From Owenia fusiformis (taxonomy: Eukaryota; Annelida; Polychaeta; Sabellida; Oweniidae), in NCBI GenBank assembly GCA_903813345.2, contig CAIIXF020000006.1:35688436-35752435 (forward strand): a stretch of 64,000 nt of DNA, written 5' to 3'. Of this stretch, positions 23,201-38,200 are shown piece by piece. The position numbers were made by a program, and so were the translations under genes. Below the pieces are notes generated by a model. The model did no database searches and was not told the DNA's origin. It was given only the letters and a program-made list of their open reading frames with translations. Position 1 is the stretch's first letter, and each line of letters starts with the position of its first letter.

Positions 23201-26200
23201 TTCGACGTAGATTCGAGCAGCGTACGTGTCGTTCTACATTCCGCAATCGTTAGTTTGACGAAGGGAATCGTTGTTTTAGAAATGCTCTAGTCATCCTTCG
23301 GGCCTATTTTCTTTCAAATGTCTGTTGTTCGCAGAGATACGTATACTATACCAAGTGTATACCAGGTGTCGTCTAGATATACGGCAACGGTGGCCCGTAC
23401 GCGAACTTCAAACGCGTATATCTCGATAACTAATGGTCGGATTGAAATTTGGTTCACTGTTTTTTTAACGCTCGGAAAACTGTCTTTCCGACCAGCTAGT
23501 TTTCCTCCGATTCTGACTTCTTAAGGAGGCTCGAGAGGCCAAAATAGCGGAAATGCAGATTTCGACCTAGATTTCGACCTTTGACCCAGATAAGGATTTG
23601 ACCTAATTTCCCACCAACTACGCCTAGCCCCCTAACAACGTGTATGAGTAGATTTATCCAAATATCTCTCGTTGGTGAGAACGTGTGTGAGGAGGATTTT
23701 TGCTTTTTGCACATACGAAAGCAAAAATCATAATAGGATTTGCCCATACGCGTATAGAGGGAAATGGCTCTACGGACGCTCTGAGGGCCTATAATGGTCG
23801 ATTAAAGGTCGGGGAATCTAGGGAGGTAGTTGGGGAGAATGCCTGGCTCGTGCTTCGCGGATCCGTCGAGGTCAAAAAATAGTCCTTCAAAAAATAGGCC
23901 TTCCAGACGTTTATATAGAGCTTTCGACGTAGATTCGAGCAGCGTACGTGTCGTTCTACATTCCGCAATCGTTAGTTTGACGAAGGGAATCGTTGTTTTA
24001 GAAATGCTCTAGTCATCCTTCGGGCCTATTTTCTTTCAAATGTCTGTTGTTCGCAGAGATACGTATACTATACCAAGTGTATACCAGGTGTCGTCTAGAT
24101 ATACGGCAACGGTGGCCCGTACGCGAACTTCAAACGCGTATATCTCGATAACTAATGGTCGGATTGAAATTTGGTTCACTGTTTTTTTAACGCTCGGAAA
24201 ACTGTCTTTCCGACCAGCTAGTTTTCCTCCGATTCTGACTTCTTAAGGAGGCTCGAGAGGCCAAAATAGCGGAAATGCAGATTTCGACCTAGATTTCGAC
24301 CTTTGACCCAGATAAGGATTTGACCTAATTTCCCACCAACTACGCCTAGCCCCCTAACAACGTGTATGAGTAGATTTATCCAAATATCTCTCGTTGGTGA
24401 GAACGTGTGTGAGGAGGATTTTTGCTTTTTGCACATACGAAAGCAAAAATCATAATAGGATTTGCCCATACGCGTATAGAGGGAAATGGCTCTACGGACG
24501 CTCTGAGGGCCTATAATGGTCGATTAAAGGTCGGGGAATCTAGGGAGGTAGTTGGGGAGAATGCCTGGCTCGTGCTTCGCGGATCCGTCGAGGTCAAAAA
24601 ATAGTCCTTCAAAAAATAGGCCTTCCAGACGTTTATATAGAGCTTTCGACGTAGATTCGAGCAGCGTACGTGTCGTTCTACATTCCGCAATCGTTAGTTT
24701 GACGAAGGGAATCGTTGTTTTAGAAATGCTCTAGTCATCCTTCGGGCCTATTTTCTTTCAAATGTCTGTTGTTCGCAGAGATACGTATACTATACCAAGT
24801 GTATACCAGGTGTCGTCTAGATATACGGCAACGGTGGCCCGTACGCGAACTTCAAACGCGTATATCTCGATAACTAATGGTCGGATTGAAATTTGGTTCA
24901 CTGTTTTTTTAACGCTCGGAAAACTGTCTTTCCGACCAGCTAGTTTTCCTCCGATTCTGACTTCTTAAGGAGGCTCGAGAGGCCAAAATAGCGGAAATGC
25001 AGATTTCGACCTAGATTTCGACCTTTGACCCAGATAAGGATTTGACCTAATTTCCCACCAACTACGCCTAGCCCCCTAACAACGTGTATGAGTAGATTTA
25101 TCCAAATATCTCTCGTTGGTGAGAACGTGTGTGAGGAGGATTTTTGCTTTTTGCACATACGAAAGCAAAAATCATAATAGGATTTGCCCATACGCGTATA
25201 GAGGGAAATGGCTCTACGGACGCTCTGAGGGCCTATAATGGTCGATTAAAGGTCGGGGAATCTAGGGAGGTAGTTGGGGAGAATGCCTGGCTCGTGCTTC
25301 GCGGATCCGTCGAGGTCAAAAAATAGTCCTTCAAAAAATAGGCCTTCCAGACGTTTATATAGAGCTTTCGACGTAGATTCGAGCAGCGTACGTGTCGTTC
25401 TACATTCCGCAATCGTTAGTTTGACGAAGGGAATCGTTGTTTTAGAAATGCTCTAGTCATCCTTCGGGCCTATTTTCTTTCAAATGTCTGTTGTTCGCAG
25501 AGATACGTATACTATACCAAGTGTATACCAGGTGTCGTCTAGATATACGGCAACGGTGGCCCGTACGCGAACTTCAAACGCGTATATCTCGATAACTAAT
25601 GGTCGGATTGAAATTTGGTTCACTGTTTTTTTAACGCTCGGAAAACTGTCTTTCCGACCAGCTAGTTTTCCTCCGATTCTGACTTCTTAAGGAGGCTCGA
25701 GAGGCCAAAATAGCGGAAATGCAGATTTCGACCTAGATTTCGACCTTTGACCCAGATAAGGATTTGACCTAATTTCCCACCAACTACGCCTAGCCCCCTA
25801 ACAACGTGTATGAGTAGATTTATCCAAATATCTCTCGTTGGTGAGAACGTGTGTGAGGAGGATTTTTGCTTTTTGCACATACGAAAGCAAAAATCATAAT
25901 AGGATTTGCCCATACGCGTATAGAGGGAAATGGCTCTACGGACGCTCTGAGGGCCTATAATGGTCGATTAAAGGTCGGGGAATCTAGGGAGGTAGTTGGG
26001 GAGAATGCCTGGCTCGTGCTTCGCGGATCCGTCGAGGTCAAAAAATAGTCCTTCAAAAAATAGGCCTTCCAGACGTTTATATAGAGCTTTCGACGTAGAT
26101 TCGAGCAGCGTACGTGTCGTTCTACATTCCGCAATCGTTAGTTTGACGAAGGGAATCGTTGTTTTAGAAATGCTCTAGTCATCCTTCGGGCCTATTTTCT

Positions 26201-29200
26201 TTCAAATGTCTGTTGTTCGCAGAGATACGTATACTATACCAAGTGTATACCAGGTGTCGTCTAGATATACGGCAACGGTGGCCCGTACGCGAACTTCAAA
26301 CGCGTATATCTCGATAACTAATGGTCGGATTGAAATTTGGTTCACTGTTTTTTTAACGCTCGGAAAACTGTCTTTCCGACCAGCTAGTTTTCCTCCGATT
26401 CTGACTTCTTAAGGAGGCTCGAGAGGCCAAAATAGCGGAAATGCAGATTTCGACCTAGATTTCGACCTTTGACCCAGATAAGGATTTGACCTAATTTCCC
26501 ACCAACTACGCCTAGCCCCCTAACAACGTGTATGAGTAGATTTATCCAAATATCTCTCGTTGGTGAGAACGTGTGTGAGGAGGATTTTTGCTTTTTGCAC
26601 ATACGAAAGCAAAAATCATAATAGGATTTGCCCATACGCGTATAGAGGGAAATGGCTCTACGGACGCTCTGAGGGCCTATAATGGTCGATTAAAGGTCGG
26701 GGAATCTAGGGAGGTAGTTGGGGAGAATGCCTGGCTCGTGCTTCGCGGATCCGTCGAGGTCAAAAAATAGTCCTTCAAAAAATAGGCCTTCCAGACGTTT
26801 ATATAGAGCTTTCGACGTAGATTCGAGCAGCGTACGTGTCGTTCTACATTCCGCAATCGTTAGTTTGACGAAGGGAATCGTTGTTTTAGAAATGCTCTAG
26901 TCATCCTTCGGGCCTATTTTCTTTCAAATGTCTGTTGTTCGCAGAGATACGTATACTATACCAAGTGTATACCAGGTGTCGTCTAGATATACGGCAACGG
27001 TGGCCCGTACGCGAACTTCAAACGCGTATATCTCGATAACTAATGGTCGGATTGAAATTTGGTTCACTGTTTTTTTAACGCTCGGAAAACTGTCTTTCCG
27101 ACCAGCTAGTTTTCCTCCGATTCTGACTTCTTAAGGAGGCTCGAGAGGCCAAAATAGCGGAAATGCAGATTTCGACCTAGATTTCGACCTTTGACCCAGA
27201 TAAGGATTTGACCTAATTTCCCACCAACTACGCCTAGCCCCCTAACAACGTGTATGAGTAGATTTATCCAAATATCTCTCGTTGGTGAGAACGTGTGTGA
27301 GGAGGATTTTTGCTTTTTGCACATACGAAAGCAAAAATCATAATAGGATTTGCCCATACGCGTATAGAGGGAAATGGCTCTACGGACGCTCTGAGGGCCT
27401 ATAATGGTCGATTAAAGGTCGGGGAATCTAGGGAGGTAGTTGGGGAGAATGCCTGGCTCGTGCTTCGCGGATCCGTCGAGGTCAAAAAATAGTCCTTCAA
27501 AAAATAGGCCTTCCAGACGTTTATATAGAGCTTTCGACGTAGATTCGAGCAGCGTACGTGTCGTTCTACATTCCGCAATCGTTAGTTTGACGAAGGGAAT
27601 CGTTGTTTTAGAAATGCTCTAGTCATCCTTCGGGCCTATTTTCTTTCAAATGTCTGTTGTTCGCAGAGATACGTATACTATACCAAGTGTATACCAGGTG
27701 TCGTCTAGATATACGGCAACGGTGGCCCGTACGCGAACTTCAAACGCGTATATCTCGATAACTAATGGTCGGATTGAAATTTGGTTCACTGTTTTTTTAA
27801 CGCTCGGAAAACTGTCTTTCCGACCAGCTAGTTTTCCTCCGATTCTGACTTCTTAAGGAGGCTCGAGAGGCCAAAATAGCGGAAATGCAGATTTCGACCT
27901 AGATTTCGACCTTTGACCCAGATAAGGATTTGACCTAATTTCCCACCAACTACGCCTAGCCCCCTAACAACGTGTATGAGTAGATTTATCCAAATATCTC
28001 TCGTTGGTGAGAACGTGTGTGAGGAGGATTTTTGCTTTTTGCACATACGAAAGCAAAAATCATAATAGGATTTGCCCATACGCGTATAGAGGGAAATGGC
28101 TCTACGGACGCTCTGAGGGCCTATAATGGTCGATTAAAGGTCGGGGAATCTAGGGAGGTAGTTGGGGAGAATGCCTGGCTCGTGCTTCGCGGATCCGTCG
28201 AGGTCAAAAAATAGTCCTTCAAAAAATAGGCCTTCCAGACGTTTATATAGAGCTTTCGACGTAGATTCGAGCAGCGTACGTGTCGTTCTACATTCCGCAA
28301 TCGTTAGTTTGACGAAGGGAATCGTTGTTTTAGAAATGCTCTAGTCATCCTTCGGGCCTATTTTCTTTCAAATGTCTGTTGTTCGCAGAGATACGTATAC
28401 TATACCAAGTGTATACCAGGTGTCGTCTAGATATACGGCAACGGTGGCCCGTACGCGAACTTCAAACGCGTATATCTCGATAACTAATGGTCGGATTGAA
28501 ATTTGGTTCACTGTTTTTTTAACGCTCGGAAAACTGTCTTTCCGACCAGCTAGTTTTCCTCCGATTCTGACTTCTTAAGGAGGCTCGAGAGGCCAAAATA
28601 GCGGAAATGCAGATTTCGACCTAGATTTCGACCTTTGACCCAGATAAGGATTTGACCTAATTTCCCACCAACTACGCCTAGCCCCCTAACAACGTGTATG
28701 AGTAGATTTATCCAAATATCTCTCGTTGGTGAGAACGTGTGTGAGGAGGATTTTTGCTTTTTGCACATACGAAAGCAAAAATCATAATAGGATTTGCCCA
28801 TACGCGTATAGAGGGAAATGGCTCTACGGACGCTCTGAGGGCCTATAATGGTCGATTAAAGGTCGGGGAATCTAGGGAGGTAGTTGGGGAGAATGCCTGG
28901 CTCGTGCTTCGCGGATCCGTCGAGGTCAAAAAATAGTCCTTCAAAAAATAGGCCTTCCAGACGTTTATATAGAGCTTTCGACGTAGATTCGAGCAGCGTA
29001 CGTGTCGTTCTACATTCCGCAATCGTTAGTTTGACGAAGGGAATCGTTGTTTTAGAAATGCTCTAGTCATCCTTCGGGCCTATTTTCTTTCAAATGTCTG
29101 TTGTTCGCAGAGATACGTATACTATACCAAGTGTATACCAGGTGTCGTCTAGATATACGGCAACGGTGGCCCGTACGCGAACTTCAAACGCGTATATCTC

Positions 29201-32200
29201 GATAACTAATGGTCGGATTGAAATTTGGTTCACTGTTTTTTTAACGCTCGGAAAACTGTCTTTCCGACCAGCTAGTTTTCCTCCGATTCTGACTTCTTAA
29301 GGAGGCTCGAGAGGCCAAAATAGCGGAAATGCAGATTTCGACCTAGATTTCGACCTTTGACCCAGATAAGGATTTGACCTAATTTCCCACCAACTACGCC
29401 TAGCCCCCTAACAACGTGTATGAGTAGATTTATCCAAATATCTCTCGTTGGTGAGAACGTGTGTGAGGAGGATTTTTGCTTTTTGCACATACGAAAGCAA
29501 AAATCATAATAGGATTTGCCCATACGCGTATAGAGGGAAATGGCTCTACGGACGCTCTGAGGGCCTATAATGGTCGATTAAAGGTCGGGGAATCTAGGGA
29601 GGTAGTTGGGGAGAATGCCTGGCTCGTGCTTCGCGGATCCGTCGAGGTCAAAAAATAGTCCTTCAAAAAATAGGCCTTCCAGACGTTTATATAGAGCTTT
29701 CGACGTAGATTCGAGCAGCGTACGTGTCGTTCTACATTCCGCAATCGTTAGTTTGACGAAGGGAATCGTTGTTTTAGAAATGCTCTAGTCATCCTTCGGG
29801 CCTATTTTCTTTCAAATGTCTGTTGTTCGCAGAGATACGTATACTATACCAAGTGTATACCAGGTGTCGTCTAGATATACGGCAACGGTGGCCCGTACGC
29901 GAACTTCAAACGCGTATATCTCGATAACTAATGGTCGGATTGAAATTTGGTTCACTGTTTTTTTAACGCTCGGAAAACTGTCTTTCCGACCAGCTAGTTT
30001 TCCTCCGATTCTGACTTCTTAAGGAGGCTCGAGAGGCCAAAATAGCGGAAATGCAGATTTCGACCTAGATTTCGACCTTTGACCCAGATAAGGATTTGAC
30101 CTAATTTCCCACCAACTACGCCTAGCCCCCTAACAACGTGTATGAGTAGATTTATCCAAATATCTCTCGTTGGTGAGAACGTGTGTGAGGAGGATTTTTG
30201 CTTTTTGCACATACGAAAGCAAAAATCATAATAGGATTTGCCCATACGCGTATAGAGGGAAATGGCTCTACGGACGCTCTGAGGGCCTATAATGGTCGAT
30301 TAAAGGTCGGGGAATCTAGGGAGGTAGTTGGGGAGAATGCCTGGCTCGTGCTTCGCGGATCCGTCGAGGTCAAAAAATAGTCCTTCAAAAAATAGGCCTT
30401 CCAGACGTTTATATAGAGCTTTCGACGTAGATTCGAGCAGCGTACGTGTCGTTCTACATTCCGCAATCGTTAGTTTGACGAAGGGAATCGTTGTTTTAGA
30501 AATGCTCTAGTCATCCTTCGGGCCTATTTTCTTTCAAATGTCTGTTGTTCGCAGAGATACGTATACTATACCAAGTGTATACCAGGTGTCGTCTAGATAT
30601 ACGGCAACGGTGGCCCGTACGCGAACTTCAAACGCGTATATCTCGATAACTAATGGTCGGATTGAAATTTGGTTCACTGTTTTTTTAACGCTCGGAAAAC
30701 TGTCTTTCCGACCAGCTAGTTTTCCTCCGATTCTGACTTCTTAAGGAGGCTCGAGAGGCCAAAATAGCGGAAATGCAGATTTCGACCTAGATTTCGACCT
30801 TTGACCCAGATAAGGATTTGACCTAATTTCCCACCAACTACGCCTAGCCCCCTAACAACGTGTATGAGTAGATTTATCCAAATATCTCTCGTTGGTGAGA
30901 ACGTGTGTGAGGAGGATTTTTGCTTTTTGCACATACGAAAGCAAAAATCATAATAGGATTTGCCCATACGCGTATAGAGGGAAATGGCTCTACGGACGCT
31001 CTGAGGGCCTATAATGGTCGATTAAAGGTCGGGGAATCTAGGGAGGTAGTTGGGGAGAATGCCTGGCTCGTGCTTCGCGGATCCGTCGAGGTCAAAAAAT
31101 AGTCCTTCAAAAAATAGGCCTTCCAGACGTTTATATAGAGCTTTCGACGTAGATTCGAGCAGCGTACGTGTCGTTCTACATTCCGCAATCGTTAGTTTGA
31201 CGAAGGGAATCGTTGTTTTAGAAATGCTCTAGTCATCCTTCGGGCCTATTTTCTTTCAAATGTCTGTTGTTCGCAGAGATACGTATACTATACCAAGTGT
31301 ATACCAGGTGTCGTCTAGATATACGGCAACGGTGGCCCGTACGCGAACTTCAAACGCGTATATCTCGATAACTAATGGTCGGATTGAAATTTGGTTCACT
31401 GTTTTTTTAACGCTCGGAAAACTGTCTTTCCGACCAGCTAGTTTTCCTCCGATTCTGACTTCTTAAGGAGGCTCGAGAGGCCAAAATAGCGGAAATGCAG
31501 ATTTCGACCTAGATTTCGACCTTTGACCCAGATAAGGATTTGACCTAATTTCCCACCAACTACGCCTAGCCCCCTAACAACGTGTATGAGTAGATTTATC
31601 CAAATATCTCTCGTTGGTGAGAACGTGTGTGAGGAGGATTTTTGCTTTTTGCACATACGAAAGCAAAAATCATAATAGGATTTGCCCATACGCGTATAGA
31701 GGGAAATGGCTCTACGGACGCTCTGAGGGCCTATAATGGTCGATTAAAGGTCGGGGAATCTAGGGAGGTAGTTGGGGAGAATGCCTGGCTCGTGCTTCGC
31801 GGATCCGTCGAGGTCAAAAAATAGTCCTTCAAAAAATAGGCCTTCCAGACGTTTATATAGAGCTTTCGACGTAGATTCGAGCAGCGTACGTGTCGTTCTA
31901 CATTCCGCAATCGTTAGTTTGACGAAGGGAATCGTTGTTTTAGAAATGCTCTAGTCATCCTTCGGGCCTATTTTCTTTCAAATGTCTGTTGTTCGCAGAG
32001 ATACGTATACTATACCAAGTGTATACCAGGTGTCGTCTAGATATACGGCAACGGTGGCCCGTACGCGAACTTCAAACGCGTATATCTCGATAACTAATGG
32101 TCGGATTGAAATTTGGTTCACTGTTTTTTTAACGCTCGGAAAACTGTCTTTCCGACCAGCTAGTTTTCCTCCGATTCTGACTTCTTAAGGAGGCTCGAGA

Positions 32201-35200
32201 GGCCAAAATAGCGGAAATGCAGATTTCGACCTAGATTTCGACCTTTGACCCAGATAAGGATTTGACCTAATTTCCCACCAACTACGCCTAGCCCCCTAAC
32301 AACGTGTATGAGTAGATTTATCCAAATATCTCTCGTTGGTGAGAACGTGTGTGAGGAGGATTTTTGCTTTTTGCACATACGAAAGCAAAAATCATAATAG
32401 GATTTGCCCATACGCGTATAGAGGGAAATGGCTCTACGGACGCTCTGAGGGCCTATAATGGTCGATTAAAGGTCGGGGAATCTAGGGAGGTAGTTGGGGA
32501 GAATGCCTGGCTCGTGCTTCGCGGATCCGTCGAGGTCAAAAAATAGTCCTTCAAAAAATAGGCCTTCCAGACGTTTATATAGAGCTTTCGACGTAGATTC
32601 GAGCAGCGTACGTGTCGTTCTACATTCCGCAATCGTTAGTTTGACGAAGGGAATCGTTGTTTTAGAAATGCTCTAGTCATCCTTCGGGCCTATTTTCTTT
32701 CAAATGTCTGTTGTTCGCAGAGATACGTATACTATACCAAGTGTATACCAGGTGTCGTCTAGATATACGGCAACGGTGGCCCGTACGCGAACTTCAAACG
32801 CGTATATCTCGATAACTAATGGTCGGATTGAAATTTGGTTCACTGTTTTTTTAACGCTCGGAAAACTGTCTTTCCGACCAGCTAGTTTTCCTCCGATTCT
32901 GACTTCTTAAGGAGGCTCGAGAGGCCAAAATAGCGGAAATGCAGATTTCGACCTAGATTTCGACCTTTGACCCAGATAAGGATTTGACCTAATTTCCCAC
33001 CAACTACGCCTAGCCCCCTAACAACGTGTATGAGTAGATTTATCCAAATATCTCTCGTTGGTGAGAACGTGTGTGAGGAGGATTTTTGCTTTTTGCACAT
33101 ACGAAAGCAAAAATCATAATAGGATTTGCCCATACGCGTATAGAGGGAAATGGCTCTACGGACGCTCTGAGGGCCTATAATGGTCGATTAAAGGTCGGGG
33201 AATCTAGGGAGGTAGTTGGGGAGAATGCCTGGCTCGTGCTTCGCGGATCCGTCGAGGTCAAAAAATAGTCCTTCAAAAAATAGGCCTTCCAGACGTTTAT
33301 ATAGAGCTTTCGACGTAGATTCGAGCAGCGTACGTGTCGTTCTACATTCCGCAATCGTTAGTTTGACGAAGGGAATCGTTGTTTTAGAAATGCTCTAGTC
33401 ATCCTTCGGGCCTATTTTCTTTCAAATGTCTGTTGTTCGCAGAGATACGTATACTATACCAAGTGTATACCAGGTGTCGTCTAGATATACGGCAACGGTG
33501 GCCCGTACGCGAACTTCAAACGCGTATATCTCGATAACTAATGGTCGGATTGAAATTTGGTTCACTGTTTTTTTAACGCTCGGAAAACTGTCTTTCCGAC
33601 CAGCTAGTTTTCCTCCGATTCTGACTTCTTAAGGAGGCTCGAGAGGCCAAAATAGCGGAAATGCAGATTTCGACCTAGATTTCGACCTTTGACCCAGATA
33701 AGGATTTGACCTAATTTCCCACCAACTACGCCTAGCCCCCTAACAACGTGTATGAGTAGATTTATCCAAATATCTCTCGTTGGTGAGAACGTGTGTGAGG
33801 AGGATTTTTGCTTTTTGCACATACGAAAGCAAAAATCATAATAGGATTTGCCCATACGCGTATAGAGGGAAATGGCTCTACGGACGCTCTGAGGGCCTAT
33901 AATGGTCGATTAAAGGTCGGGGAATCTAGGGAGGTAGTTGGGGAGAATGCCTGGCTCGTGCTTCGCGGATCCGTCGAGGTCAAAAAATAGTCCTTCAAAA
34001 AATAGGCCTTCCAGACGTTTATATAGAGCTTTCGACGTAGATTCGAGCAGCGTACGTGTCGTTCTACATTCCGCAATCGTTAGTTTGACGAAGGGAATCG
34101 TTGTTTTAGAAATGCTCTAGTCATCCTTCGGGCCTATTTTCTTTCAAATGTCTGTTGTTCGCAGAGATACGTATACTATACCAAGTGTATACCAGGTGTC
34201 GTCTAGATATACGGCAACGGTGGCCCGTACGCGAACTTCAAACGCGTATATCTCGATAACTAATGGTCGGATTGAAATTTGGTTCACTGTTTTTTTAACG
34301 CTCGGAAAACTGTCTTTCCGACCAGCTAGTTTTCCTCCGATTCTGACTTCTTAAGGAGGCTCGAGAGGCCAAAATAGCGGAAATGCAGATTTCGACCTAG
34401 ATTTCGACCTTTGACCCAGATAAGGATTTGACCTAATTTCCCACCAACTACGCCTAGCCCCCTAACAACGTGTATGAGTAGATTTATCCAAATATCTCTC
34501 GTTGGTGAGAACGTGTGTGAGGAGGATTTTTGCTTTTTGCACATACGAAAGCAAAAATCATAATAGGATTTGCCCATACGCGTATAGAGGGAAATGGCTC
34601 TACGGACGCTCTGAGGGCCTATAATGGTCGATTAAAGGTCGGGGAATCTAGGGAGGTAGTTGGGGAGAATGCCTGGCTCGTGCTTCGCGGATCCGTCGAG
34701 GTCAAAAAATAGTCCTTCAAAAAATAGGCCTTCCAGACGTTTATATAGAGCTTTCGACGTAGATTCGAGCAGCGTACGTGTCGTTCTACATTCCGCAATC
34801 GTTAGTTTGACGAAGGGAATCGTTGTTTTAGAAATGCTCTAGTCATCCTTCGGGCCTATTTTCTTTCAAATGTCTGTTGTTCGCAGAGATACGTATACTA
34901 TACCAAGTGTATACCAGGTGTCGTCTAGATATACGGCAACGGTGGCCCGTACGCGAACTTCAAACGCGTATATCTCGATAACTAATGGTCGGATTGAAAT
35001 TTGGTTCACTGTTTTTTTAACGCTCGGAAAACTGTCTTTCCGACCAGCTAGTTTTCCTCCGATTCTGACTTCTTAAGGAGGCTCGAGAGGCCAAAATAGC
35101 GGAAATGCAGATTTCGACCTAGATTTCGACCTTTGACCCAGATAAGGATTTGACCTAATTTCCCACCAACTACGCCTAGCCCCCTAACAACGTGTATGAG

Positions 35201-38200
35201 TAGATTTATCCAAATATCTCTCGTTGGTGAGAACGTGTGTGAGGAGGATTTTTGCTTTTTGCACATACGAAAGCAAAAATCATAATAGGATTTGCCCATA
35301 CGCGTATAGAGGGAAATGGCTCTACGGACGCTCTGAGGGCCTATAATGGTCGATTAAAGGTCGGGGAATCTAGGGAGGTAGTTGGGGAGAATGCCTGGCT
35401 CGTGCTTCGCGGATCCGTCGAGGTCAAAAAATAGTCCTTCAAAAAATAGGCCTTCCAGACGTTTATATAGAGCTTTCGACGTAGATTCGAGCAGCGTACG
35501 TGTCGTTCTACATTCCGCAATCGTTAGTTTGACGAAGGGAATCGTTGTTTTAGAAATGCTCTAGTCATCCTTCGGGCCTATTTTCTTTCAAATGTCTGTT
35601 GTTCGCAGAGATACGTATACTATACCAAGTGTATACCAGGTGTCGTCTAGATATACGGCAACGGTGGCCCGTACGCGAACTTCAAACGCGTATATCTCGA
35701 TAACTAATGGTCGGATTGAAATTTGGTTCACTGTTTTTTTAACGCTCGGAAAACTGTCTTTCCGACCAGCTAGTTTTCCTCCGATTCTGACTTCTTAAGG
35801 AGGCTCGAGAGGCCAAAATAGCGGAAATGCAGATTTCGACCTAGATTTCGACCTTTGACCCAGATAAGGATTTGACCTAATTTCCCACCAACTACGCCTA
35901 GCCCCCTAACAACGTGTATGAGTAGATTTATCCAAATATCTCTCGTTGGTGAGAACGTGTGTGAGGAGGATTTTTGCTTTTTGCACATACGAAAGCAAAA
36001 ATCATAATAGGATTTGCCCATACGCGTATAGAGGGAAATGGCTCTACGGACGCTCTGAGGGCCTATAATGGTCGATTAAAGGTCGGGGAATCTAGGGAGG
36101 TAGTTGGGGAGAATGCCTGGCTCGTGCTTCGCGGATCCGTCGAGGTCAAAAAATAGTCCTTCAAAAAATAGGCCTTCCAGACGTTTATATAGAGCTTTCG
36201 ACGTAGATTCGAGCAGCGTACGTGTCGTTCTACATTCCGCAATCGTTAGTTTGACGAAGGGAATCGTTGTTTTAGAAATGCTCTAGTCATCCTTCGGGCC
36301 TATTTTCTTTCAAATGTCTGTTGTTCGCAGAGATACGTATACTATACCAAGTGTATACCAGGTGTCGTCTAGATATACGGCAACGGTGGCCCGTACGCGA
36401 ACTTCAAACGCGTATATCTCGATAACTAATGGTCGGATTGAAATTTGGTTCACTGTTTTTTTAACGCTCGGAAAACTGTCTTTCCGACCAGCTAGTTTTC
36501 CTCCGATTCTGACTTCTTAAGGAGGCTCGAGAGGCCAAAATAGCGGAAATGCAGATTTCGACCTAGATTTCGACCTTTGACCCAGATAAGGATTTGACCT
36601 AATTTCCCACCAACTACGCCTAGCCCCCTAACAACGTGTATGAGTAGATTTATCCAAATATCTCTCGTTGGTGAGAACGTGTGTGAGGAGGATTTTTGCT
36701 TTTTGCACATACGAAAGCAAAAATCATAATAGGATTTGCCCATACGCGTATAGAGGGAAATGGCTCTACGGACGCTCTGAGGGCCTATAATGGTCGATTA
36801 AAGGTCGGGGAATCTAGGGAGGTAGTTGGGGAGAATGCCTGGCTCGTGCTTCGCGGATCCGTCGAGGTCAAAAAATAGTCCTTCAAAAAATAGGCCTTCC
36901 AGACGTTTATATAGAGCTTTCGACGTAGATTCGAGCAGCGTACGTGTCGTTCTACATTCCGCAATCGTTAGTTTGACGAAGGGAATCGTTGTTTTAGAAA
37001 TGCTCTAGTCATCCTTCGGGCCTATTTTCTTTCAAATGTCTGTTGTTCGCAGAGATACGTATACTATACCAAGTGTATACCAGGTGTCGTCTAGATATAC
37101 GGCAACGGTGGCCCGTACGCGAACTTCAAACGCGTATATCTCGATAACTAATGGTCGGATTGAAATTTGGTTCACTGTTTTTTTAACGCTCGGAAAACTG
37201 TCTTTCCGACCAGCTAGTTTTCCTCCGATTCTGACTTCTTAAGGAGGCTCGAGAGGCCAAAATAGCGGAAATGCAGATTTCGACCTAGATTTCGACCTTT
37301 GACCCAGATAAGGATTTGACCTAATTTCCCACCAACTACGCCTAGCCCCCTAACAACGTGTATGAGTAGATTTATCCAAATATCTCTCGTTGGTGAGAAC
37401 GTGTGTGAGGAGGATTTTTGCTTTTTGCACATACGAAAGCAAAAATCATAATAGGATTTGCCCATACGCGTATAGAGGGAAATGGCTCTACGGACGCTCT
37501 GAGGGCCTATAATGGTCGATTAAAGGTCGGGGAATCTAGGGAGGTAGTTGGGGAGAATGCCTGGCTCGTGCTTCGCGGATCCGTCGAGGTCAAAAAATAG
37601 TCCTTCAAAAAATAGGCCTTCCAGACGTTTATATAGAGCTTTCGACGTAGATTCGAGCAGCGTACGTGTCGTTCTACATTCCGCAATCGTTAGTTTGACG
37701 AAGGGAATCGTTGTTTTAGAAATGCTCTAGTCATCCTTCGGGCCTATTTTCTTTCAAATGTCTGTTGTTCGCAGAGATACGTATACTATACCAAGTGTAT
37801 ACCAGGTGTCGTCTAGATATACGGCAACGGTGGCCCGTACGCGAACTTCAAACGCGTATATCTCGATAACTAATGGTCGGATTGAAATTTGGTTCACTGT
37901 TTTTTTAACGCTCGGAAAACTGTCTTTCCGACCAGCTAGTTTTCCTCCGATTCTGACTTCTTAAGGAGGCTCGAGAGGCCAAAATAGCGGAAATGCAGAT
38001 TTCGACCTAGATTTCGACCTTTGACCCAGATAAGGATTTGACCTAATTTCCCACCAACTACGCCTAGCCCCCTAACAACGTGTATGAGTAGATTTATCCA
38101 AATATCTCTCGTTGGTGAGAACGTGTGTGAGGAGGATTTTTGCTTTTTGCACATACGAAAGCAAAAATCATAATAGGATTTGCCCATACGCGTATAGAGG